From NCBI GenBank assembly GCA_902797455.1, contig CADBTE010000074.1, positions 1-6,959 on the forward strand: a stretch of DNA of 6,959 nt, given 5' to 3'. A program made the translations under genes and the position numbers. The notes beneath the pieces are model-generated. The model was not told the origin of the DNA, ran no database searches, and worked only from the letters and a program-made list of their open reading frames with translations. Position 1 is the first letter of the stretch. Each line of letters begins with the position of its first letter. This stretch comes from an uncultured Planctomycetota bacterium. GTDB lineage: Bacteria; Planctomycetota; Planctomycetia; Pirellulales; Thermoguttaceae. Positions 1 through 6,403 of this stretch are shown one piece after another.

Positions 1-1487
1 ATCAGGTCGAGATACTGACGCAAAAACGCGGCGACACTCGGGGAATAGTATCCGGCCAGGAATTCGTCTTCCAGGGTCCGCTGGTCGAGCGTCGGATCCC
101 ATAGGAGTTTCGAAAGGATATAGCAGCGCATCCGAACGAAGTCGCCAGCCGAGCACCATTGGTCACCCTGCAGAAAAACCCCGTCGACGTGATTCTCGGC
201 GAACAGGCGGATGTTCGGGGCAAGAACCTGCAGATTTGGGTGCGGGAGCATGTAGCTGCTGAAGTTGGTGACGTAATCCCAGACGGCGATTTGCTTCGAG
301 ATGGCGCGCCAGTTTTTCAGATCGTCCGCGATCGATTGATTGGGGGTCCCTTGCGAAAAAGGTGTTAGGTACGATCCTTCGATCGTGCAAAAACGAATAC
401 GGATATTGTCGCGCGGGCGGATCACTTTTGGCGCGCAGCGGGTTCTGCGATAGGCGAGCGTCTCGATGACGACATCGGGAAACTCTTCTTCAATCCGCTG
501 CGCCACCGGGTTGAGGAAGTCCAGAAGCGGTCCGGCCTGGGAGCCGTTCTCCTCGACGAGCTTCCTGCACTCGGGGCACTCGCACCACCGGTTGTTGTCG
601 TTATGCGCGATCGAGATGACTTTGATCTCGGGGTTTTTCCGAAGCTTCTCTAATGTCTGACGGATAAATTCCTCACGCATTTCCTCGTTGGTCAGGCACA
701 GCTGCGCTCCGGAGCGTGAGCGTTTTCCGCCGTTGAGCGAGTACCAATCAGGGTGTTCGTCAAAGTACTTGCCGGGGGGGAGAATCTGATAGAACAGTCC
801 CGACGCGATGATGGAAAAGCCATACCCGTCCTCGGCCGCGCCGGCCGCGCCGGCGAAACTTCTTCGGCTGTTGAGTTTTCGGCGGGCCGAGAAGATCAGA
901 TGACTTTCCCCCTCCCCGTAGGTCTCCAGGTAATCGACATCGCGCCAGAGGATCGGCGGCTCATAGCGCGTGGACAGCCGCGGAACCTCAAGTGTCGGCC
1001 GATGGGGAATCGTCGATTCGGTGTCGGTCCACCAGCGAATGCCGACGGTTTCTTCCAAAAAGGTATAGACGGCGTTGAGCGCCCCGCGCTGCGGGTGGCC
1101 CGAGAGTACCATCGAGGAACCGACCGTCTGAAGAATGATCCCGTCCGGTCCGATCGACGCCTCGTCCTGCGCTGCGGCGCGGGAAAGAAGCGTTTTCGAC
1201 AGCGCGCTCGGCCCGATAACCAGGAGCTTCTCTTTGTCCCTGGCCTGATCCTCGATCTGGTTTTCCGAGAGAATCGGAAACGGCGCCCCGGTCACCTGGC
1301 CGAGGAAAGAAGCCAGTTCCTCGGCGGCCGTTGTTTGTACCGGGTTCGGTGCCTCGGGCAGAACAATGGCGTAATCGGTCGCGCCGCTGTCGGCCAGGCG
1401 AAGCGTCTGCTGCGCGGCGGCAAACGGGAAGGCGGCCAAAACAATCAGCGCGCCGAGCGCCAAGGGTGTCAGGGAAAATATTTTCAT
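1..1487 (-). CDS. Copy C: diverged DUF4838 protein, N-terminal 495 residues (3' end beyond left edge)
   Basis: The frame is open from the ATG at 1487 to the left edge with no stop or frameshift, and its end (GYYSPSVAAFLRQYLDL) aligns with residue ~488 of copy B, so roughly 300 C-terminal residues should lie outside. It has a signal peptide (1-25, cleavage likely after AAA), the GH20/GH67-type N-terminal domain (~28-172, with a four-residue DQAR insertion at 80-83) and most of DUF4838: LPPGKYFDEHPDWY, QLCLTN, WCECPEC (C302, C304, C307), ETLAY (E342), CTIE (E370) and VWDYVTNFSSY (D404). Residues 203-232 differ sharply from A and B: the segment with three conserved His is replaced by an Ala/Gly-rich stretch, and QNDWGGW has become HNDNNRW. 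The ORF is intact and evidently under selection, so it is either a paralogue with changed specificity or a non-catalytic binder. The last reading should be tested against full-length relatives. Confidence 0.93.
   Translation of the reverse strand, partial: MKIFSLTPLALGALIVLAAFPFAAAQQTLRLADSGATDYAIVLPEAPNPVQTTAAEELASFLGQVTGAPFPILSENQIEDQARDKEKLLVIGPSALSKTLLSRAAAQDEASIGPDGIILQTVGSSMVLSGHPQRGALNAVYTFLEETVGIRWWTDTESTIPHRPTLEVPRLSTRYEPPILWRDVDYLETYGEGESHLIFSARRKLNSRRSFAGAAGAAEDGYGFSIIASGLFYQILPPGKYFDEHPDWYSLNGGKRSRSGAQLCLTNEEMREEFIRQTLEKLRKNPEIKVISIAHNDNNRWCECPECRKLVEENGSQAGPLLDFLNPVAQRIEEEFPDVVIETLAYRRTRCAPKVIRPRDNIRIRFCTIEGSYLTPFSQGTPNQSIADDLKNWRAISKQIAVWDYVTNFSSYMLPHPNLQVLAPNIRLFAENHVDGVFLQGDQWCSAGDFVRMRCYILSKLLWDPTLDQRTLEDEFLAGYYSPSVAAFLRQYLDL
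834..851 (-). repeat. Perfect 9-bp tandem repeat inside copy C
   Basis: On the plus strand GGCCGCGCC occurs twice in direct succession (834-842 and 843-851) and is followed by GGCG, the start of a third unit. In the copy C frame it encodes part of an Ala/Gly tract (FAGAAGAA). Copy C is three residues longer than copy B between IFSAR and LPP, exactly one repeat unit. Confidence 0.9.
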
Positions 1488-1511
1488 CGGTACTTTCGTA
1501 TCCTCTTTCTT
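1488..1511 (-). other. Short B-C intergenic leader with shared CGAAAGTAC
   Basis: The 24-bp gap between the stop of copy B and the start of copy C reads, on the minus strand, a purine run with AAAGAGGA (1508-1501) followed by CGAAAGTAC (1498-1490) and then CGATG. AGAGGA could serve as a Shine-Dalgarno site, although its 13-base spacing is long. CGAAAGTAC and the shared GTACC just before the start codon show that the gap was copied together with the genes. Confidence 0.6.
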
Positions 1512-3899
1512 TTACTGGCGAATCACCACAATCCGATCGACATAGACATTCGGCGCGGCGTCTTTTACCGGCGCGGCCCAGACCAGGATCTCGTTTCCGA
1601 GCGGGACCGTCCCGAGATCGAACGCCTTGTATTCGCTGCCGGCCATTTCGCCGCTTGTCAGCCGCTTCCCGCGGATCGCTTTTTTGTTCGCCTCGTCGTA
1701 AACGCCGACAGACATCACCTCTTTGTCCGCTCCGTCTTCGGGGGCGTCGCAGCGGGCGTAGAGGAAAACTCTTCCGAGGACGCGTCCCTTCTCGTCCGGT
1801 TCGGCTCCGCTGGGGGAAATCAGCGCCGGGGCGCGATCGGCGTACCACCCGGCCGCCCACTGGGTGTGACTGCCCGGCATGCGGGCGGCGCACCGGTTCG
1901 AGGCGTTGAGATCCTTTTCAAGGAAAACCCAGCGATTGAGCCCGGCCAGGCGGAAATTGAATTCCTGGGCGTCGAACCAAGAACCGAGCGGAAGGCCTTC
2001 GACCTCCTTCGGCGGTTCGGCTGGCTGAGCGTCGACATACCACTGGAGGTCGTCGAGCCACTTGTCCAAAGACTCTTTTGACTCCCCCTCTCGGCTGCCG
2101 GAGACGTGGTTCTCCTCGAGCAGGGCTTTGAACTCGCGGAAGTAATCGGACATCGAGCAGGCGATCGGGGAGGGAATATCGCGAAGAGCCATCGCCGTGT
2201 CGTAATCCCGTCCCTCACGAATCCAGACCAGCCGAATCGGGATCGACTCGCGCCGGACCTTCTCGGTCAGTCCGGCGAATCGGACCGGGTCTTGTTTTTC
2301 GTCCTCTTCGGCGGCGGCGATCGCCCGGTCCATCAGCCGTGTCGCCTCCACAAGCGCCTCGGCGCTGAGCCAATCGCCGGCATTGGAGCGAAAGCAGCGC
2401 AGAGGAATATCCGACTTCAGCGCGCTTTGTATCAGAACATCGAGGTACCGGCGAAAAATCACCGCCACCCGCGGGGAGTAGTAGCCGGTGAGAAATTCCT
2501 CCTCCAGCGCCGATTGATCGAGATCGGGATTCCAGAGGAGCTTCGAGATCACCCAGTTGCGCAGACGGACGAAATCGCCCGCCGAACAGTAGACATCCCC
2601 CTGCTCGAAGATTCCGACAGCGTGGTTCTTCACAAAGAAACGAATGTTGGGAGCGAGCACCTGCACGTTCGGGTGGGGGAGCATATAGTTGCTGAAGTTG
2701 GTGACGTAGTCCCATATATAAAGCTGCTTGGAGATCGCGCTCCACTTTTCGATACAGTCGACGAACGACTCGTTGGCCGGTCCGCCGTCGGCCAGCGGAG
2801 TGAGGAACGAGTACTCGATCGAGCAAAGGCGAATCACGACATTGTCGCGCGGCTTGACCTTGGACGGGGCGAACCTTGTGTCTTGATAGGCGAGCGTCTC
2901 GACCAAAACGTTGGGGAACTCCGGCTCGATCGCCTCGGCCACCTCGTTGACAAACGTGATCAGCGGCCCGGCCTGGGAGCCGTTTTCCTCGAAGAGCTTT
3001 TGGCACTCGGGACACTGGCACCAGCCCCCCCAGTCGTTCTGCGAGACCGAGACGAATCGTGTTTCCGGTGCCTTCCGCAGAGCATCGAGTACATTGCGAA
3101 TAAACTGCGCCTTCATCTCGGGGTTGGTCAGGCACAGCTGTACGTGGTCTTTTGCCCGCTCCCCGCGGATTAAGGGGTACCAATCGGGGTGCTCGTCGAA
3201 ATATTTCTCCGGAGGCAGAACCTGCCCAAACGAATGGGCCCAGAAGAGAATCGGCATGTGCCCGCCGTATTCGGCCGGCACCGGGTTGTGGTGCCCGTTC
3301 GTCTTCGTTCGGGCCGAGAAGATTCCCGCCTCCGGTCCGCGCAGGGAGTCGCGGTAGAACGACTCGCGCGAAATCACCTTCGGCGCGTAGCGCACCGCAG
3401 CGACATCGACTTCAAGCCTCGGGCGTGAGGGGATGGTCGATTCGGTGCTGGTCCACCATCGGATGCCGACACAATCTTCCAGGAACGTATAGACCGCGTA
3501 GAGCGGCCCGCGGTCGGGATGCCCCGAGAGGACGAGCGAATCGCCGACCGTCTGGAGAATAATCCCATCCTGTCCGATCGACGCCTCGTCCTGCGCGCCG
3601 GCGCGGGAAAGAAGGGTTTTCGACAGCGCGCTCGGCCCGATGACCAGAAGTTTCTGTTTGTCTGCGATCCGGTTTTCCGGGAGGATCACAAAATTCGCGC
3701 CGGTGACCTGGTTGAGGAAAGAGGCCAGCTCCTCGGCGGCGGTCTTTTGAACGGCGCTCGGTGCCTCGGGCAGGACAATGGTGTAATCGGTCGCGCCTCC
3801 GTCGGCCAGGCGCAGGGTCTCCTGCGCGGCGGCCAGCGGTAAGGCGAACAGAACAAGCAGCGCGAAGAGCGCCGCGCCTCTAAGATCGGTTATTCTCAT
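1512..3899 (-). CDS. Copy B: secreted DUF4838 protein, putative glycosidase (795 aa)
   Basis: The layout matches copy A with a single net residue added before QLCLTN. Residues 1-25 are a Sec signal peptide (core LFALLVLFALPL, cleavage likely after AAA). Residues ~28-165 form the GH20/GH67-type N-terminal domain. Residues ~170-490 are DUF4838, with conserved His203, His214 and His222 (NGHHN, GGHM, WAHSF), the QNDWGGW segment at 287-293 running into C294-x-C296-xx-C299, and acids D289, E334, E362 and D397. Helices occupy ~505-625, and a C-terminal beta-rich domain (~630-795) contains FLYARCDAPEDG and VGVYDE and ends NVYVDRIVVIRQ. About four residues in five match copy A, with the core more conserved than the ~595-680 region, where specificity may differ. 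All residues that look characteristic of the family are present, so I take it as a working enzyme. The glycan substrate is unknown, and a binding-only role is possible. Confidence 0.95.
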   Translation of the reverse strand: MRITDLRGAALFALLVLFALPLAAAQETLRLADGGATDYTIVLPEAPSAVQKTAAEELASFLNQVTGANFVILPENRIADKQKLLVIGPSALSKTLLSRAGAQDEASIGQDGIILQTVGDSLVLSGHPDRGPLYAVYTFLEDCVGIRWWTSTESTIPSRPRLEVDVAAVRYAPKVISRESFYRDSLRGPEAGIFSARTKTNGHHNPVPAEYGGHMPILFWAHSFGQVLPPEKYFDEHPDWYPLIRGERAKDHVQLCLTNPEMKAQFIRNVLDALRKAPETRFVSVSQNDWGGWCQCPECQKLFEENGSQAGPLITFVNEVAEAIEPEFPNVLVETLAYQDTRFAPSKVKPRDNVVIRLCSIEYSFLTPLADGGPANESFVDCIEKWSAISKQLYIWDYVTNFSNYMLPHPNVQVLAPNIRFFVKNHAVGIFEQGDVYCSAGDFVRLRNWVISKLLWNPDLDQSALEEEFLTGYYSPRVAVIFRRYLDVLIQSALKSDIPLRCFRSNAGDWLSAEALVEATRLMDRAIAAAEEDEKQDPVRFAGLTEKVRRESIPIRLVWIREGRDYDTAMALRDIPSPIACSMSDYFREFKALLEENHVSGSREGESKESLDKWLDDLQWYVDAQPAEPPKEVEGLPLGSWFDAQEFNFRLAGLNRWVFLEKDLNASNRCAARMPGSHTQWAAGWYADRAPALISPSGAEPDEKGRVLGRVFLYARCDAPEDGADKEVMSVGVYDEANKKAIRGKRLTSGEMAGSEYKAFDLGTVPLGNEILVWAAPVKDAAPNVYVDRIVVIRQ
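2508..2564. repeat. 57-bp block identical to 4919-4975 (copies B and A)
   Basis: These 57 bases in copy B are identical, base for base, to 4919-4975 in copy A, at the constant offset of 2411 bp. They encode the conserved stretch around NWVISKLLWNPDLDQSA. Third-codon positions are also identical, which implies recent duplication or gene conversion and gives a substrate for homologous recombination. Confidence 0.85.
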
Positions 3900-3922
3900 G
3901 GGTACTCTGTACTTTCGATAGG
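3900..3922 (-). other. Short A-B intergenic leader with duplicated GTAC element
   Basis: Between the TAA of copy A and the ATG of copy B the minus strand contains CGAAAGTAC (3917-3909) followed at once by AGAGTAC and then CCATG. The pair AAAGTAC/AGAGTAC looks like a 7-bp tandem duplication. The same CGAAAGTAC occurs in front of copy C, two bases before its ATG. There is no good Shine-Dalgarno site; AGAG five bases before the ATG is the best match. With a gap this short, copy B probably depends on ribosomes that have just finished copy A. Confidence 0.6.
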
Positions 3923-6307
3923 TTATTCACGAATAATCACGATTCGGTCGACGTAGACGTTCGGCACGCCGCCTTTGATCGGCGCGGTCCAGATCAGGAT
4001 CGCGTGTCCGAGCGGGACCGTCCCGAGATCGAACACCTTGTAATCGCTCCCGGCCATTTCACTGCTTTTGAGCGTTCTGCCGCAAATACCTTTTCTGTTC
4101 GTTTCGTCGTAAACGCCGATCGACATCGCTCCTTTGTCCGCGCCGTCCTCGGGGGCGTCGCAGCGGGCGTAGATGAGGACTTTCCCGTGGACACGCCCCT
4201 CCTCGTCCGGTTCGGCCCCGGTGGGGGAGTTCAGTATCGGGGCGCGGTCGGCGTACCACGCGACCGACCACTCGGTATGAGTTCCCGGCATGCGAGCGGC
4301 GCGCTGGTTCGAGGCGTTGGGATCCTCTTCGAGGAAGATATATTGATCGATCCCGAACAGGCGGAAATTGGATTCCTGGGCGTCGTACCAGGTGTCGACC
4401 GGAAGGCCCTCGACCTCCTTCGGCGGTTCGGCCGGCAGGGTGTCGATCTGTCGTTCGATATCGTTGAGCCACTGATCCAGACCCTCTTTTGAGCCCCCCT
4501 CACGGTAGGAGCGAACCTGATTGTCCTCGAGCAGGGTTTTGAACTCGCGGAAATAATCGATCATCGAGCAGGTGATCGGGGAGGGGATTTTGCGAAGGGC
4601 CAGCGCCACGTCGTAATCCTGCCACTCGCGAACCCAGACCAGATGAATCGGGATCGACTCACGCTTGACCTTCTTGGTCAATCCGGCGAATCGGACCGGG
4701 TCTTGTTTTTCGTCCTCTTCGGCGGCGGCGATCGCCTGATCCATCAGCCGTGTCGCCTCGACAAGCGCCTCGGGACTGAGCCAATCGCCCGCGTTGGTAC
4801 GGTAGCAGCGAAGATGAATATCCGACTTCAGCGCGCTTTGTTTCAGAACATCGAGGTATCGGCGCAAAAGCGCCCCCACTCTTGGGGAGTAGTAGCCGGT
4901 GAGGAATTCCTCTTCCAACGCCGATTGATCGAGATCGGGATTCCAGAGGAGCTTCGAGATCACCCAGTTGCGCAGCCGGACAAAGTCCCCGGCCGGGCAG
5001 CCGGCGTCCCCCTGCTCAAAGATTCCGACGGCGTGGTTATCGATGAAGTAACGGATATTCGGGGCGAGCACCTGCAGGTTCGGGTGCGGCAGAAGATAGT
5101 TGGAGAAGTTGGTGACGTAATCCCAGATGTAAAGATTCTTGGAAATGGCGCTCCACTTTTCGACACAGTCGACGAACGACTGATTGTTCGGCCCGCCGTC
5201 GGCCAGCGGGGTGAGGAACGAGTACTCGATCGAGCAAAGACGAACCACGACGTTGTCGCGCGGTTTGACCTTGGCCGGGGCGAACCGCGAGTCGTTGTAG
5301 GCGAGTGTCTCGACCAGAACGTTGGGGAACTCCGGCTCAATCGCCTCGGCCACCTCGTTGACAAACCTGATCAGCGGCCCGGCCTGGGAGCCGTTCTCCT
5401 CAAAGAGCTTCTGGCACTCGGGGCACTGGCACCAGCCGCCGCAGTCGTTTTGCGATACCGAGACGAACCGTGTTTCCGGCGCCTTCCGCAAGGCGTCGAG
5501 CGTGTTGCGGATAAACTCCTTTTTCATCTCGTGGTTGGTCAGACACAGCTGACGCCCTTTTTCCCTCTTGCCGTCGATCAGCGCGTACCAATCGGGGTGC
5601 TCGTCGAAATATTTGCCCGGCGGCAGAACCTGCTCGAACGAATGGGCCCAGAAGAGAATCGGCATGTGCCCGCCGTATTCGGCCGGTACCGGGTTGAAGT
5701 GCCCGTTCGTCTTCATTCGGGCCGAGAAGATTCCCCCCTCCCGACCGCTTAAAGGATCGAGGTAGAACGACTCGCGCGAAATCACCTTCGGCGCGTAGCG
5801 CACCGCGGCGACCTCGACCTCGAGCGTCGGGCGTGAGGGGATGGTCGATTCGGTGCTGGTCCACCAGCGGACACCGACACAATCTTCCAGGAACGTATAG
5901 ACGGCGTACAGCGGCCCGCGGTCGGGATGCCCCGAGAGGACAAGACAGTCGCCTGCCGTCTGGAGAATAATCCCGTCCTGCCCGATCAACGCCTCATCCT
6001 GCGCGCCGGCGCGGGCAAGAAGCGTTTTCGACAGCGCGCTCGGCCCGATGACCAGAAGTTTCTCTTTGTCCCCGATCTGGTTTTCCGAGATAATCGGAAA
6101 CGGCGCGCCGGTGACCTGGCTTAAGAAAGAGGCCAGCTCCTCGGCGGCGGTCTTTTGGACGGCGGTCGGTTCCGAGGGCAAGACGATGGTGTAGTCGGTC
6201 GCGCCGCCGCCGGCCAGGCGCAGCGCCGATCCCCCGGCGAACAGCGGCAAAGCGAACATCGCCGTCAGCGCGGCGATAACCGCATATTTAAAAGTTGTCT
6301 GCCTCAT
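3923..6307 (-). CDS. Copy A: secreted DUF4838 protein, putative glycosidase (794 aa)
   Basis: Residues 1-24 are a Sec signal peptide (MRQ, hydrophobic core, then LFAGG); there is no lipobox cysteine. Residues ~28-165 resemble the small alpha/beta domain preceding GH20 and GH67 catalytic domains (TIVLP, TAAEELASFL, LYAVYTFLED-VGVRWW). Residues ~170-490 match DUF4838 (Pfam PF16126 from memory): KTNGHFN, GGHM, WAHSF, LPP-KYFDEHPDWY, QLCLTN, SVSQND, WCQCPEC, VETLAY, CSIE, IWDYVTNFSNY and SKLLWNPDLD. Candidate acids shared by all copies are D288, E333, E361 and D396, but no catalytic residue is established to my knowledge. A helical stretch (~500-620) and a C-terminal beta-rich domain (~630-794, ending NVYVDRIVIIRE) follow; the latter may bind carbohydrate. 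Residue 289 is Cys where copy B has Trp. Copy B starts 23 bp downstream. Action outside the cytoplasm on a glycan is inference; DUF4838 has no proven reaction that I know of. Confidence 0.95.
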   Translation of the reverse strand: MRQTTFKYAVIAALTAMFALPLFAGGSALRLAGGGATDYTIVLPSEPTAVQKTAAEELASFLSQVTGAPFPIISENQIGDKEKLLVIGPSALSKTLLARAGAQDEALIGQDGIILQTAGDCLVLSGHPDRGPLYAVYTFLEDCVGVRWWTSTESTIPSRPTLEVEVAAVRYAPKVISRESFYLDPLSGREGGIFSARMKTNGHFNPVPAEYGGHMPILFWAHSFEQVLPPGKYFDEHPDWYALIDGKREKGRQLCLTNHEMKKEFIRNTLDALRKAPETRFVSVSQNDCGGWCQCPECQKLFEENGSQAGPLIRFVNEVAEAIEPEFPNVLVETLAYNDSRFAPAKVKPRDNVVVRLCSIEYSFLTPLADGGPNNQSFVDCVEKWSAISKNLYIWDYVTNFSNYLLPHPNLQVLAPNIRYFIDNHAVGIFEQGDAGCPAGDFVRLRNWVISKLLWNPDLDQSALEEEFLTGYYSPRVGALLRRYLDVLKQSALKSDIHLRCYRTNAGDWLSPEALVEATRLMDQAIAAAEEDEKQDPVRFAGLTKKVKRESIPIHLVWVREWQDYDVALALRKIPSPITCSMIDYFREFKTLLEDNQVRSYREGGSKEGLDQWLNDIERQIDTLPAEPPKEVEGLPVDTWYDAQESNFRLFGIDQYIFLEEDPNASNQRAARMPGTHTEWSVAWYADRAPILNSPTGAEPDEEGRVHGKVLIYARCDAPEDGADKGAMSIGVYDETNRKGICGRTLKSSEMAGSDYKVFDLGTVPLGHAILIWTAPIKGGVPNVYVDRIVIIRE
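4919..4975. repeat. 57-bp block identical to 2508-2564 (copies A and B)
   Basis: This is the copy A partner of the identical block in copy B. A second such pair, 55 bp long, is 4682-4736 with 2271-2325 (encoding IAAAEEDEKQDPVRFAG), and a third, about 50 bp, begins at 3229 in copy B (encoding GGHMPILFWAHS and neighbours). All share the 2411-bp offset or differ from it by the single-codon indel. Confidence 0.85.
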
Positions 6308-6403
6308 CGTTGTGATTCTCCTTCTTATCGCTTGTTTCGTATTTGATTTTCTGTGTTGTGCTTGGTTTGTCCGAAATGGATATTCAATGCTCTCAAGGGG
6401 AGA
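6308..6403 (-). other. Intergenic leader of copy A, A/C-rich, no terminator seen
   Basis: This 96-bp gap is the longest non-coding stretch in the window. It is clearly richer in A+T than the flanking genes. Read on the minus strand its second half is rich in A and C and poor in inverted repeats, as in an unstructured 5' leader. I see no stem-loop followed by a T run that would end transcription of the beta-helix gene, and no convincing -35/-10 pair, so read-through into copy A is the simplest model. A weak or non-sigma70 promoter cannot be excluded. Confidence 0.5.
6317..6323 (-). promoter_or_regulatory. Shine-Dalgarno site of copy A
   Basis: The minus strand reads AAGGAGA here, ten bases before the ATG at 6307. 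It is the strongest ribosome binding site in the window and supports the chosen start, which is also supported by the signal peptide that follows directly. The two downstream copies have much weaker sites, so copy A may be translated best. Confidence 0.8.

Larger units (their letters stand above)
1..6307 (-). repeat. Tandem triplicated DUF4838 gene array
   Basis: Three paralogous genes lie head to tail with a period of about 2.41 kb (A to B 2411 bp in the middle of the genes; B to C 2412 bp between start codons, 2433 bp near the left edge because copy C has gained seven codons net). Short intergenic gaps carry shared sequence, so the repeat unit is a gene plus its leader. The array may continue past the left edge. 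Confidence 0.85.

Noticed and set aside
1..1487. Copy C as a frameshifted pseudogene
   Set aside because: I translated the whole stretch from the ATG at 1487 to the left edge; the frame is open throughout and aligns to copy B with only small in-frame insertions.
753..2081. Plus-strand open frame of 442 codons across copies B and C
   Set aside because: It spans the antisense of two well-supported genes and their gap, encodes an Arg-rich protein with no recognisable motif, and has no ribosome binding site. G+C-rich genes commonly leave such antisense frames.
3025..3031. Seven-base C run in copy B at the WGG codons (and a seven-base G run at 774-780 in copy C) as phase-variation tracts
   Set aside because: Both frames are intact, and single 7-base runs are expected by chance in G+C-rich DNA. 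The tract is not kept in copy A.
4643..5752. Plus-strand open frame of 369 codons antisense to copy A, with a similar one at 2106-3173 antisense to copy B
   Set aside because: The two look related only because the sense genes are paralogous. The sense frames carry the signal peptide, domain motifs and conserved residues; the antisense ones carry none.
6308..6403. A promoter or rho-independent terminator between the beta-helix gene and copy A
   Set aside because: TTGAGA and TTGAAT occur as possible -35 boxes, but no suitable -10 box lies at the right spacing, and there is no stem-loop with a T run.
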